Positions 43,697 to 52,721 of a stretch of 64,000 nucleotides of DNA are shown piece by piece; within the stretch, counting starts at the first letter, position 1, and each line of letters begins with the position of its first letter. The stretch comes from Alphaproteobacteria bacterium (GTDB lineage Bacteria; Pseudomonadota; Alphaproteobacteria; DSM-16000; Inquilinaceae): assembly GCA_028281265.1 (NCBI GenBank), contig JANQKE010000188.1:1-64000 (forward strand), in the 5' to 3' direction. The notes beneath the pieces are model-generated. The model saw nothing but the letters and a program-made list of their open reading frames with translations. It did not search any database and was not told where the DNA came from. The translations under genes were made by a program, and so were the position numbers.

Positions 43697-43933
43697 ATGA
43701 GTGACATTGCCACGCGCGTGAAGAAGATCGTTGTCGATCATCTCGGCGTTGAAGAGGACAAAGTGACCGACAAGGCCGCCTTCATCGACGATCTCGGCGC
43801 GGACAGCCTGGACACCGTCGAACTGGTCATGGCGTTCGAGGAGGAGTTCGGTGTCGAGATCCCCGACGATGCCGCCGAGAAGATCCAGACCGTCGGCGAC
43901 GCGATCGCGTTTCTCAGCGGGGCGGCGTCCTGA
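43697..43933 (+). CDS. acpP: Acyl carrier protein
   Basis: A 78-residue acidic carrier protein. The phosphopantetheine attachment site is Ser37 in [10 protein letters not shown], and the helix [25 protein letters not shown] is nearly identical to other alphaproteobacterial AcpP. A purine-rich AAAGG precedes the ATG. It is followed by a hairpin before fabF, so part of its transcripts may end there. Confidence 0.97.
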   Translation: MSDIATRVKKIVVDHLGVEEDKVTDKAAFIDDLGADSLDTVELVMAFEEEFGVEIPDDAAEKIQTVGDAIAFLSGAAS

Positions 43934-44018
43934 CCCTGTCGGCCGGCGAAAGGTCCGTATCCGTGTCGCCCGCCGGACCCCGCCGTCGGGTTCCGGTGCC
44001 GATGGGCGCCTCGACGAG

Positions 44019-44040
44019 CGCCGGGCGGTTGCCCGGCGTT
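44019..44040 (+). terminator. Hairpin after acpP
   Basis: Arms CGCCGGGC (44019-44026) and GCCCGGCG (44031-44038) with loop GGTT are followed by TTTCGCATCAT. An attenuator or partial terminator would let acpP be made in excess over fabF, as is usual for this highly expressed gene. Confidence 0.5.
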
Positions 44041-44062
44041 TCGCATCATAAGGGGGACCGCC

Positions 44063-44182
44063 ATGAAGTTGCCTTCATTGGCGGCAACCCCGGCAACCCG
44101 ATCCACCCGATCGGCCGGTGCGGCGGCGTGCCGGGTCCGGTGGGTGTCGAAACAAGCGGTTTCTCTTAGGGATTCGGGATGA
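44063..44182 (+). CDS. Possible 39-residue leader ORF overlapping the fabF start
   Basis: An ATG with AAGGGGG seven bases upstream opens a 39-codon frame that ends in TGA at 44180-44182, overlapping the fabF ATG in ATGA fashion. fabF itself has only a weak ribosome binding site, so translation of this short frame could bring ribosomes to fabF. The peptide (many Ala, Arg, Ser and Thr) resembles nothing I recognise and may be unimportant in itself. It could be chance. Confidence 0.35.
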   Translation: MKLPSLAATPATRSTRSAGAAACRVRWVSKQAVSLRDSG

Positions 44183-45465
44183 ACGGTATGCGTCGGGTGG
44201 TGGTCACCGGCATGGGCGTGTTGTCGCCACTGGCGGCCGGTCGCGAGGCAACGTGGCAGCGTCTGCTGGCCGGACAGTCCGGCATCGGCGCGATCACCTT
44301 GTTCGATGCGTCGGATCTGCCCGCCCGCATCGCCGGCGAGATCCCGCGCGGCACCGGCGACGATGCCGCCGCGCGCGGCCTGTTCGATGCCGACCGGACC
44401 CTGCCGAAGAAGGATCAGCGCAAGAACGACGACTTCATCCTGTACGCCGTCGCCGCGGCCGACGAAGCGGTCGCCGACTCCGGCTGGCAGCCGCCCGACG
44501 ACGAGGCGCGGGAGCGCACCGGGGTGATGATCGGCTCCGGCATCGGGGGGTTGAAGACGATCGCCGAGAGCGAGGTGGTCGTGCGGGACCAGGGCCCGCG
44601 CCGGCTGTCGCCGTTCTTCATCCCGTCGGCCCTGATCAACCTGGCATCGGGTCAGGTGTCGATCCGGCATGGCTTCCGCGGCCCCAACCACGCCGTGGTG
44701 ACCGCGTGTTCGACCGGGGCCCATGCGATCGGCGACGCGGCCCGGCTGATCGCGCTCGACGATGCCGACGTGATGGTGGCCGGCGGTGCCGAGGCGGCGA
44801 TCTGCCGGCTGGGTGTGGCGGGCTTCGCTTCGGCCCGGGCCTTGTCGACCCGGTACAACGACAGCCCCACCGCGGCGTCCCGCCCCTATGACGAGGGCCG
44901 GGACGGTTTCGTGATGGGCGAGGGGGCCGGGGTGGTCGTGCTGGAGGAGTACGAGCACGCCAAGCGCCGCGGCGCCAGGGTCTACGCCGAGGCGGTCGGT
45001 TACGGCCTGTCCGGGGACGCCTACCACATCACCGCCCCGGCCGAGGACGGCAATGGCGGTTTCCGGTCGATGCGGGCGGCGCTCAAGCGATCCGGGCTGT
45101 CGACCTCGGATATCGATTACGTCAACGCCCACGGGACCTCGACGCCCAAGGGGGACGAGATCGAACTCGGGGCGGTGCGGCGGCTGTTCGCGGCCGACCT
45201 GGCCGGCATGTCGATGTCGTCGACCAAATCCGCGATCGGTCACCTGCTGGGGGCGGCCGGGGCGGTCGAGGCCGTGTTCTCGATCCTGGCGATCCGCGAT
45301 CAGGTGGTCCCGCCGACCTTGAACCTGGAAAGCCCGTCGCCGAGCTGCGCCGGGGTGGATCTGGTTCCCCGTCAGGCGCGGGAACGCCCGGTGCGGGCGG
45401 TCCTGTCGAACAGCTTCGGGTTCGGCGGCACCAACGCGTCGCTGATCTTCACGGCCGTGGACTGA
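44179..45465 (+). CDS. fabF: 3-oxoacyl-ACP synthase II
   Basis: A 428-residue condensing enzyme for chain elongation. The Cys-His-His triad is Cys177 in TACSTGAHA, His in NAHGTSTPKGD and His in SAIGHLLGAAG. A GFGGTNASLIF segment closes the thiolase fold. An alternative start three codons on would give the more usual RRVVVTGMG opening. The next gene, mltG, starts 24 bp later. Confidence 0.96.
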   Translation: MNGMRRVVVTGMGVLSPLAAGREATWQRLLAGQSGIGAITLFDASDLPARIAGEIPRGTGDDAAARGLFDADRTLPKKDQRKNDDFILYAVAAADEAVADSGWQPPDDEARERTGVMIGSGIGGLKTIAESEVVVRDQGPRRLSPFFIPSALINLASGQVSIRHGFRGPNHAVVTACSTGAHAIGDAARLIALDDADVMVAGGAEAAICRLGVAGFASARALSTRYNDSPTAASRPYDEGRDGFVMGEGAGVVVLEEYEHAKRRGARVYAEAVGYGLSGDAYHITAPAEDGNGGFRSMRAALKRSGLSTSDIDYVNAHGTSTPKGDEIELGAVRRLFAADLAGMSMSSTKSAIGHLLGAAGAVEAVFSILAIRDQVVPPTLNLESPSPSCAGVDLVPRQARERPVRAVLSNSFGFGGTNASLIFTAVD

Positions 45466-45489
45466 GCGGTCCCGGCAGGACCGTCTGCG

Positions 45490-46464
45490 ATGATCCGGCT
45501 GCTGTCCCTTATCCACACGTTGATCGCCCTGGCGGTCGTGATCGCGGGCGGGGCGGCGATCTACGGGGTGTCGCAGTTTCGCGGCGCCGGCCCGCTCGAC
45601 GAGCGGACGGTGGTCGTCATCCCCCGGGGAACCGGGGTGAGCGGCATCGCGGCGCTGCTGGAGCGGTCGGGGGTGATCGCCAGCGCGGAGCTGTTCCGGA
45701 TCGGCGTGCTGATCGGGGGGGCGGACCGGGCGCTGCAGGCCGGCGAGTTCGCCTTTCCCGCCGGTGTCAGCGCCGAACAGGCGATGCGGATCCTGCAGGC
45801 CGGCCGCACCGTGTCCTACAGCGTCACGATCCCCGAGGGCCTGACCTCGCGGGAAGTGGTGGAGCGCTTGCGGGACGATCCGGTCCTGACCGGCGCGATC
45901 GAGACGGTGCCGCCGCAGGGCGCCTTGCTGCCGGAGACCTATGCCTTCACCCGCGGGGATACCCGGCAGTCGGTCCTGGACCGGATGCGGGCCGCGATGG
46001 ACCGCACGGTGGCCGAGCTGTGGGAGGACCGGGCCGCCGACCTGCCGTTCGACACGCCGGAACAGGCGGTCACCCTGGCCTCGATCGTGGAGAAGGAGAC
46101 CGGTGTCGCCGGCGAGCGGTCCCTGGTCGCCGGCGTGTTCGTCAACCGGTTGCGGATCGACATGCCGCTGCAGTCCGATCCGACCGTGATCTTCGCCTTG
46201 ACCGAAGGGCAACGGCCGCTCGGCCGCCAGCTCCTGCGTAGCGACTGGCGGGTCGAGCACCCCTACAATACCTACCGGAACCGGGGCCTGCCGCCGGGGC
46301 CGATCGCCAACCCCGGACGCGAGGCGATCGCCGCGGCCCTAAACCCTGCGGAGACGGAATACTTCTACTTCGTCGCCGACGGCACCGGCGGACACGCCTT
46401 CGCCCGCACGTTGGATGAGCACAACCGCAACGTCGCCAACTGGCGCCGCGTGCGGGATCGGTGA
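45490..46464 (+). CDS. mltG: Endolytic murein transglycosylase MltG (YceG-like)
   Basis: A 324-residue inner-membrane protein with one N-terminal transmembrane helix (about 3-28) and a periplasmic YceG domain. It cleaves nascent glycan strands and is thought to end their synthesis. The catalytic Glu is in SIVEKETGV, followed by FVNRLRIDMPLQSDPTVIF and the ending PGREAIAAALNP. The location between fabF and yicC/gmk is frequent in Alphaproteobacteria. Confidence 0.93.
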   Translation: MIRLLSLIHTLIALAVVIAGGAAIYGVSQFRGAGPLDERTVVVIPRGTGVSGIAALLERSGVIASAELFRIGVLIGGADRALQAGEFAFPAGVSAEQAMRILQAGRTVSYSVTIPEGLTSREVVERLRDDPVLTGAIETVPPQGALLPETYAFTRGDTRQSVLDRMRAAMDRTVAELWEDRAADLPFDTPEQAVTLASIVEKETGVAGERSLVAGVFVNRLRIDMPLQSDPTVIFALTEGQRPLGRQLLRSDWRVEHPYNTYRNRGLPPGPIANPGREAIAAALNPAETEYFYFVADGTGGHAFARTLDEHNRNVANWRRVRDR

Positions 46465-46747
46465 CCGTCCGGGCCGCGGGGCCGGACTCCCCGTCCGGGG
46501 GCGATGCGGGTGAAGCCAGGGCCGATCACCGACACCCCGATACCGTCGGCTGCGAGGACACCGCGCCGGGCGGCCCCGATGCCGCTGCCCGCTCCGCTCG
46601 GCGGCAGGGTCGAGGGGTTGCGCATCGGTGGGGTGTTCGCCTGCGGTCGCGATCGGTATAAGCCTGCCATCGTCGCCGGGTCGTGACCCACCCGTTCCAT
46701 CGGCGCGGCCGCGACCCCCTTTGTTCCGCTACGTCAGTGAGCCCGCC

Positions 46748-47668
46748 GTGTCGACCGCCCCGGCGCCGTCCCCGCATACGATCACCAGCATGACCGGCTT
46801 CGCCCGGGCCGAGGGGGTGTGCCGCAGCACCGCCTGGGTCTGGGAGATCCGCTCTGTCAACGCCAAGGCCCTCGACGTCCGGCCCCGCCTGGGGCCGTTC
46901 GATCGGCTGGATCCGGCCATCCGAGGGGCGGTCGGCCAGCGCATCAAGCGCGGCTCGCTGTCGGTCTCCCTGTCGGTGTCGCGCACCGAGACGGCCCCGG
47001 CGGTGCGGGTCAACCAGGCGATCGCCCTGCAGCTCGTCGATCAGGCCAACGCCTTGCGGGAGCGGCTGGCGCCGGCGGTCCCGCCGCTGAGCCTGGACGG
47101 TCTTTTGGCCGTCCGCGGGGTGGTGGAGGCGGTCGATCCCGAAACCGAGGACCCGGAGGCCGGAGCGGCGATCGAGCAGGCCCTGCTGGCCGGCTTCGCA
47201 CAGGCGCTGTCCGCGCTGGTCCAGGCCCGTGCGGAGGAAGGGGCGCGGCTGGGGGCGGTCCTGGCCGGTTTGCTGGGTCGGATCGAGGGCCTGGTCGGGG
47301 CGGCCGCCGACACCGCGGCGACCCAGCCGGCGGCCATCCGTGAGCGACTGCACCGCCAGATCGCCGATCTGCTGGCGGGGTCGACGCCGATGCCCGAGGA
47401 CCGTCTGGCCCAGGAGGCGGCGCTGCTGGCCAGCCGGGCCGATGTGCGGGAGGAGCTGGACCGCCTGCGGGCCCATATCGCGCAGGCCCGAGATCTGCTC
47501 GGGACGGCCGAGCCGATCGGACGCCGGCTCGACTTCCTGTGCCAGGAGTTCAACCGGGAAGCCAACACCCTGTGCGCCAAGTCCTCCGATGTCGCGCTGA
47601 CCCGCATCGGGCTCGACCTCAAGGCCACGATCGAACAGTTCCGCGAGCAGGTTCAGAACGTGGAGTGA
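46748..47668 (+). CDS. yicC: YicC family endoribonuclease-like protein
   Basis: A 306-residue protein with the YicC-like N-terminal domain (ITSMTGFARAEG...WEIRSVNAKALDVRPRLG) and a C-terminal DUF1732 (PMPEDRLAQEAALLASRADVREELDRL, GRRLDFLCQEFNREANTLCAKS). E. coli YicC has been linked to RNA turnover. The frame is open from 46628; I chose the GTG at 46748, which leaves a short lead before the conserved region, but an ATG at 46790 is also possible. No clear ribosome binding site decides it. It lies five bases before gmk. Confidence 0.88.
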   Translation: MSTAPAPSPHTITSMTGFARAEGVCRSTAWVWEIRSVNAKALDVRPRLGPFDRLDPAIRGAVGQRIKRGSLSVSLSVSRTETAPAVRVNQAIALQLVDQANALRERLAPAVPPLSLDGLLAVRGVVEAVDPETEDPEAGAAIEQALLAGFAQALSALVQARAEEGARLGAVLAGLLGRIEGLVGAAADTAATQPAAIRERLHRQIADLLAGSTPMPEDRLAQEAALLASRADVREELDRLRAHIAQARDLLGTAEPIGRRLDFLCQEFNREANTLCAKSSDVALTRIGLDLKATIEQFREQVQNVE

Positions 47669-47673
47669 CGGCG

Positions 47674-48357
47674 ATGACCGCTCCCCTTCCGACGCCGCCG
47701 GCGCCGACACCCGGTCCGGCCGGCGGGATCCCGCGGCGGGGTCTGATGCTGGTCCTGGTGGCACCGTCCGGGGCCGGCAAGACCAGCATCGCCCGGGCGC
47801 TCAGGACCTGGGATCCGACCATGGTGTTCTCGGTCTCCGTGACCACCCGGTCGGCCCGGCCGGGGGAGGTCGACGGGGTCGACTACCATTTCATCGACGA
47901 GACGGCGTTCGACCGGATGGTGACGGCGGGCGCACTCCTCGAACACGCCACCGTGTTCGGCCGGAAATACGGCACCCCGCGGGCGGAGGTGGAGGCACAT
48001 CTCGCCGCCGGCCGCGATGTCCTGTTCGACATCGACTGGCAGGGGGCCAAGCAGTTGCAGAAATCCGCGCCGCGCGATTGCGTGTCGCTGTTCATCTTGC
48101 CGCCCAGCCGGCACGCGCTGGAACTGCGCTTGCGCAAGCGCGGCCAGGACGACGCGGCGGAGATCGCCAACCGGATGCGGCTGGCCGCCGAGGAGACGGC
48201 GCATTGGAACGCGTTCGACTACGTCATCCTGAACAAGGATTTCGCCCATTCGGTCCGGATGGCGCAGTCGATCGTCGAGGCCGAGCGGCTGCGGGTGCAC
48301 CGCCGCACCGGGCTGGTCCCGATCGCCAACGCGCTGCAGTCGGTCGGCGAGCCCTGA
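47674..48357 (+). CDS. gmk: Guanylate kinase
   Basis: A 227-residue nucleotide kinase converting GMP to GDP. The P-loop APSGAGKT is at 30-37, followed by SVSVTTRSARPGEVDGVDYHFI (GMP binding) and the lid RLRKRGQDD. An N-terminal Pro-rich extension of about 20 residues is present. The ATG at 47674 has GGAG eight bases upstream, inside the end of yicC; the longer open frame from 47539 is in the yicC overlap and not credible. Confidence 0.95.
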   Translation: MTAPLPTPPAPTPGPAGGIPRRGLMLVLVAPSGAGKTSIARALRTWDPTMVFSVSVTTRSARPGEVDGVDYHFIDETAFDRMVTAGALLEHATVFGRKYGTPRAEVEAHLAAGRDVLFDIDWQGAKQLQKSAPRDCVSLFILPPSRHALELRLRKRGQDDAAEIANRMRLAAEETAHWNAFDYVILNKDFAHSVRMAQSIVEAERLRVHRRTGLVPIANALQSVGEP

Positions 48358-48381
48358 CGGCGGCGGGCGTCGGAGCCTCTT

Positions 48382-48419
48382 ATCGACGTTCAGATGAGCC
48401 CATCCGAACGCGGGTCGAT
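48382..48419. repeat. Palindromic repeat family A copy between convergent gmk and rsmA
   Basis: Arms ATCGAC...GTTCAGATG (48382-48396) and CATCCGAAC...GTCGAT (48401-48419) with loop AGCC; one mismatch and a small bulge. The rsmA stop (48390-48392 on plus) lies inside the left arm, and the last ten residues of RsmA are encoded by the element. It is well placed as a bidirectional terminator. Confidence 0.8.
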
Positions 48420-49274
48420 CTCGCCCGGCGCTCCGGCATGGGCTGCGGCCAGCCGGACATAGCCGCCGACATCGACCGCATCCGCCCGGAGGGTGGGGGC
48501 GAGGCCGGCCCGGTCGAGCAGCCGGTCGACGTCGCCGAGCGGCTTGAGGCTGGTGCGCAGCATCTTGCGGCGCTGGCCGAAGGCCGCGGCGGTCACCGCC
48601 TCCATCGCCGCGAACGGCACCCGGACCCGGGCCCGGTCGGCGCTGAGGTGCACGACCGTGGAGTCGACCTTGGGCGGCGGGGTGAACGCCCGGGGCGGTA
48701 GGGTCAGGCAGGGGCGGACATGGGCGCACCACTGGGTGATCACGCTCAGCCGGCCATAGGCCTTGCTGCCCGGCCGGGCGACCAGCCGGTCCGCCACCTC
48801 CTTCTGGAACATCAGGGTCAGCGAACGGTAGCCGTCGACCTGCTTGAGCCAGCCGATCAGAAGCGGTGTCGCGACGTTGTAGGGCAGGTTGGCGATCACG
48901 GCGCGCGGTGCCCCGGTCAGCGCCATCGGGTCGACGTCCAGGGCGTCGGCCTCCACCAGGCGCAGACGGCCCGCGGCCGCCGCGGCGAGGTCGGCCAGGG
49001 CGGCGAGGCACCGCCGGTCCCGCTCGATGGCGATCACGGCCGTGCAGTCGGTCTCCAGGATCGCGCGGGTCAGCCCGCCGGGGCCCGGCCCGATCTCCAC
49101 CACATCGAGGCCGGTCAGATCGCCGGCCGCCCGCACGATGCGGCGGGTGAGGTTGAGGTCGAGCAGGAAGTTCTGACCCAGGGCCTTGTGGGCGCCGAGG
49201 CCGTGCCGGGCGATCACCTCCCGCAAGGGCGGCAGCGCCGCGAGCCCGGACCGCCCGGGACCGCGCTCAGGCAA
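48390..49274 (-). CDS. rsmA: 16S rRNA (adenine1518/1519-N6)-dimethyltransferase
   Basis: A 294-residue KsgA-type enzyme that dimethylates two adenines in helix 45 of 16S rRNA. QNFLLDLNLTRRI, the SAM motif EIGPGPGGLT and the catalytic NLPYNVATPLL are intact. The last residues (EIDPRSDGLI) are not part of the family and come from the overlapping palindromic repeat. Its start overlaps the end of pdxA by eight bases. Confidence 0.95.
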   Translation of the reverse strand: MPERGPGRSGLAALPPLREVIARHGLGAHKALGQNFLLDLNLTRRIVRAAGDLTGLDVVEIGPGPGGLTRAILETDCTAVIAIERDRRCLAALADLAAAAAGRLRLVEADALDVDPMALTGAPRAVIANLPYNVATPLLIGWLKQVDGYRSLTLMFQKEVADRLVARPGSKAYGRLSVITQWCAHVRPCLTLPPRAFTPPPKVDSTVVHLSADRARVRVPFAAMEAVTAAAFGQRRKMLRTSLKPLGDVDRLLDRAGLAPTLRADAVDVGGYVRLAAAHAGAPGEIDPRSDGLI

Positions 49275-50292
49275 CCGGAACCTCCGCCCGGCGGGCCGCC
49301 AGCGCCCCGGCCAGCCGGATCGCGGCGATCAGGCTGTCCGGCCGGGCGACCCCCTGGCCGGCGATGCCGAACGCCGTGCCGTGGTCGGGCGAGGTGCGGA
49401 TGAACGGCAGCCCCAGGGTGACGTTGACGCCCTGGTCGAAGTCCAGCGTCTTGGCCGGGATCAGCGCCTGGTCGTGGGTCGGGCACAAGGCGGCGTCGTA
49501 GCGCTTGCGGGCGGCCGCGTGGAACAGCGTGTCCGCCGGCACCGGTCCGCGGATGTCGATCCCTTCGGCCTGGAGTGCGGCCACGGCCGGTGCCAGCAGG
49601 CTCTGCTCTTCGGTGCCGATCGTCCCGCCCTCCCCGGCATGGGGGTTGAGGCCCGCGAGCACCAGCCGCGGCCGGTCGATCCCGAAATCGCGGCACAGCG
49701 CGGCCGCCACGATCCGGGCCCGTTCGACGACGTGATGCGGCGTCAGGGCCGAGGGGACGGCCGAGTACGGGATATGGATGGTCAGCGGCACCACCCGCAG
49801 GCTCGGGCCGGCGATCATCATCACCGGCACCGGGGCCGGGCGACCGGTCCCCTCCGCGGTCAGGGCGGCGAGATACTCCGTATGGCCGGGGAAGCGGAAG
49901 CCGACGCTGTACAGCACCTGCTTGGCGATCGGATTGGTCACCACGGCCGCCGCGCGACCGCCCAGCGTCAGCCGGACCGCCAGGCGGATGCTGTCCAGGA
50001 CGGCGGCGGCGGCGTGCGGATCGGGCCGGCCCGGTGCCACCGGGCCGGGCAGGGGCACCGGCACCACCGGCAGGGCGGCGGGGAACAGCTCGGCCGCTTC
50101 GTCGATGCCGGCGATCGGCCGGATCGGTGCGGGCCGGCCGATCGCCTCCCCGATCGCGCGCAGCCGGTCGGGATCGTCGAGCACGGCGAACGGCGGCAGG
50201 GCGTGCCGCGCCGCCGAGTGCCAGGCATCGATGCTCAGCTCCCCGCCGATACCGGCCGGGTCGCCCATGGTGACGGCCAACGGTTTGACCAT
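49267..50292 (-). CDS. pdxA: 4-hydroxythreonine-4-phosphate dehydrogenase
   Basis: A 341-residue NAD-dependent enzyme of pyridoxal phosphate synthesis. VTMGDPAGIGGEL opens it, metal-binding His is seen in GLNPHAGEGG and in CPTHDQALIP, and ends with FIRTSPDHGTAFGIAGQG. Clustering between surA and rsmA is standard. Confidence 0.95.
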   Translation of the reverse strand: MVKPLAVTMGDPAGIGGELSIDAWHSAARHALPPFAVLDDPDRLRAIGEAIGRPAPIRPIAGIDEAAELFPAALPVVPVPLPGPVAPGRPDPHAAAAVLDSIRLAVRLTLGGRAAAVVTNPIAKQVLYSVGFRFPGHTEYLAALTAEGTGRPAPVPVMMIAGPSLRVVPLTIHIPYSAVPSALTPHHVVERARIVAAALCRDFGIDRPRLVLAGLNPHAGEGGTIGTEEQSLLAPAVAALQAEGIDIRGPVPADTLFHAAARKRYDAALCPTHDQALIPAKTLDFDQGVNVTLGLPFIRTSPDHGTAFGIAGQGVARPDSLIAAIRLAGALAARRAEVPVA

Positions 50293-50337
50293 GGTCGGTT
50301 CACAGCGGCGGGCAGGACGGTACGGGTGGCCGGGCGG

Positions 50338-51630
50338 TCACAGCCGGACATCGATGAAGGCGGCGTTCCGGAGATCCCGGAGATAGCGTCGCTGCAGCAG
50401 GTCGACCCGTTCGTCGAGCAGGGCGTTGGCGATCGCCTCCCGGTCCAGCGCCACGGCATCGGGGGATTGACGGTCGCAGATCATGAACACGATCACGCCT
50501 TCGGGCGCGGATTGCGGTGCGGACGGCTCCCCGACCTCCAGGGGGTCGAGCACGCTGCGCAGCGCGCCGGGCAGACTGGCGACGCGGCCGCTGCCGGCGT
50601 CGATGCCCGGGGCGTCGAGGCGCTCGGCGACGCGGGCCAGCTCGGGACAGCCGCGGATGCCGGCGGTCTCTTGCCGCAGCAGGGCCACCATCCGGTCGAC
50701 CAGGGCCTGGGTCGGGGCCTGCGGATAGGCCATCGCCAACCGGCCGAGGCGGACGATCGCTTCGCCGGGGTCGGGGTTGCCGACGGTGCGGCGATCCCGG
50801 ACGGTCAGAATGTGATAGCCGGACACCGTCCGCACCGGATCGCCGACCGATCCCGGGAGCAGCGTGGGCAGCACCTGATCCAGGGCCGGGGCGAGCTGGC
50901 CTTGCGGCACCCAGCCCAGATTGCCGCCCGTCTCCGCGCCCGGGCCGCTGCCGAACTGACGGGCGAGCGATCCGAACGGTGCGCCCGAGCGGATCTGTCC
51001 GACGAGCTGCTGGGCGAACTCCCGGGTCTCGGCCTCGCGGTCCGGGCTCGGCACGGGCAGCAGGATCTCGGAGACCAGGTATTCCGGGCGGCCCCTGAGC
51101 CGCTGCTGGGCCGCCAGCTCCTCGTCGACATCCTCGTCCCCGATATCGACCGTCGGCAGGATCCGGCGCTGAATGACACCCCGCCACAGCAGTTGCGCTT
51201 CGATCTGGCTTTCCAGGGTGGCGGGCGCGACGCCGGAGGTCTGCAGCATGCGGCCGAACTCCGGCACCGTCTGGCCGTTCTGCGCGGCCACGGACTCCAT
51301 CGCCTGCGCCACGTCGGAGGGGGTGATCGCGACGCCGATCTGGGCGGCTTCCTGGCGTTGCAGCGCCTCGTCGATCAGGGACCGCAACACCTGCTGCAGC
51401 ACCTGGCGCTGGTTCTCCGGTGTCGGCTGCAGCCCGCCGGCGACCAGCGCGAGCTGCACCCGGCCCTGCACGTCGGACAGCGAGATCACCTCGTCGTTGA
51501 CGACGGCCGCGATCCGCTCGATCTGCTGAGCTCGGGCGATCGGTGCCGGCAGCGCCAGCAGCCAGGCCAGCGCGATCGCCGCGACGAACCGCGGGCCGTG
51601 CCGTAAACCGGTGGCAACCAAGGGAATCAT
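50338..51630 (-). CDS. surA: Periplasmic chaperone / peptidyl-prolyl isomerase SurA
   Basis: A 430-residue exported chaperone for outer-membrane proteins. The signal peptide (about 1-35, ending ARAQ) is followed by the SurA N-domain (IAAVVNDEVISLSDV) and one parvulin domain (about 175-275, with YLVSEILLPVPS and GGNLGWVPQGQLAPALDQ). The second parvulin domain of E. coli is absent or strongly diverged. The open frame extends far upstream inside lptG; the ATG at 51630 overlaps the lptG stop by four bases. Confidence 0.92.
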   Translation of the reverse strand: MIPLVATGLRHGPRFVAAIALAWLLALPAPIARAQQIERIAAVVNDEVISLSDVQGRVQLALVAGGLQPTPENQRQVLQQVLRSLIDEALQRQEAAQIGVAITPSDVAQAMESVAAQNGQTVPEFGRMLQTSGVAPATLESQIEAQLLWRGVIQRRILPTVDIGDEDVDEELAAQQRLRGRPEYLVSEILLPVPSPDREAETREFAQQLVGQIRSGAPFGSLARQFGSGPGAETGGNLGWVPQGQLAPALDQVLPTLLPGSVGDPVRTVSGYHILTVRDRRTVGNPDPGEAIVRLGRLAMAYPQAPTQALVDRMVALLRQETAGIRGCPELARVAERLDAPGIDAGSGRVASLPGALRSVLDPLEVGEPSAPQSAPEGVIVFMICDRQSPDAVALDREAIANALLDERVDLLQRRYLRDLRNAAFIDVRL

Positions 51631-52721
51631 CCGTCCTCCGAATACAGTATCGCCGCGGTGCCGGTCAGCAGCGCGATGCCCGCCGGTGCCCAGGCCGCCA
51701 GATGGAGTGGCAACAGATCGGCCATGCCCATGGCCAGGATGACGTCGTTGACCACGAAGAACACGAACCCCGTGATCACGCCGCCGACCGCCATGGCGAG
51801 CACCCCGCCGCGCCGGGTCAACCGCCGGGAGAACGCCGCCGCCAGCAGGACCATGCCGGCGAACAGGAACGGCTGCGCGATCATGCTCCAATAGACCGCG
51901 ACATGGCGGGCGGTGTCGAACCCGCTCTGCTCCTGCACCTCGATATAGGCGGGCATCTGCCAGAACGAGATCTGCAGCGGGTCGCGCACCGAGTTGCGGA
52001 TGCGTTCTAGGGTCAGGCCCGTCGGCAGCACGAGCTCGGCGTGTTCGACCGGATCGCCGGTGCCGGTCATCACCACGGCGTTGGTCACGACCCAGCGCTC
52101 CGGTTCGAGGCGGGCGACCTCCCCGGCGATCCGCCGGCCATACTCGGTCTGGTCGCTGAAGAACCAGAACTGGGGCCGGTGCAGGACCAGGCCGTCGGAC
52201 TGGTCGACCCGGGCGGCGTTGATGAACTGGTGGCCGTCCGGGGTCTCCTGGCGCATCCACAGCCCGGTGCGGGAGACGCCGAGGGTCAGCGGATCGGCGT
52301 CGAGATAGCGCTCGCTGAGTTCCTGGTAGCCGCGCTGCATGTCGGCCACCACCTCCGAATAGGCCAGCAGCTTGAACGCTCCCACCAGCAGCGCCGCGCC
52401 GACCAGGGGGGTCAGGATCTGCCACATCGACACCCCCGCCGCCCGGGCGACCACCAGCTCCTGGGTCCGGGACAGCCGCCACATCGCCAGCATGGTCGCG
52501 AACAGCAATCCGAAATGGAACAGGCTCTCCAGCGTCGCCGGCAGCTTCAGCAGGGTCATGTACAGCAGGGAGAGCATGCCGAACTCCGCCAACGGCAACC
52601 GGCGGACCAGATCGACGAATTCGAACAGGAACACCACGCTGGACAGGATCAGCATGACGATCACGAACCAGAACAGAAACACCCCGGCGAAATACCGGTA
52701 CAGGCGCCGGGTCGGCATCAT
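51627..52721 (-). CDS. lptG: LPS export permease LptG
   Basis: A 364-residue inner-membrane permease of the LptB2FG complex that extracts LPS. It has three N-terminal and three C-terminal transmembrane segments around a periplasmic beta-jellyroll, as expected. The coupling region EFGMLSLLYMTLLKLPATLESLFHFG is conserved. Two ATG codons are adjacent (52721 and 52718); the first overlaps the lptF stop. lptB is not in the window. Confidence 0.93.
   Translation of the reverse strand: MMPTRRLYRYFAGVFLFWFVIVMLILSSVVFLFEFVDLVRRLPLAEFGMLSLLYMTLLKLPATLESLFHFGLLFATMLAMWRLSRTQELVVARAAGVSMWQILTPLVGAALLVGAFKLLAYSEVVADMQRGYQELSERYLDADPLTLGVSRTGLWMRQETPDGHQFINAARVDQSDGLVLHRPQFWFFSDQTEYGRRIAGEVARLEPERWVVTNAVVMTGTGDPVEHAELVLPTGLTLERIRNSVRDPLQISFWQMPAYIEVQEQSGFDTARHVAVYWSMIAQPFLFAGMVLLAAAFSRRLTRRGGVLAMAVGGVITGFVFFVVNDVILAMGMADLLPLHLAAWAPAGIALLTGTAAILYSEDG

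Noticed and set aside
43738-46260. An 840-codon minus-strand frame over acpP, fabF and mltG
   Set aside because: The essential fab genes on the plus strand explain this DNA completely.
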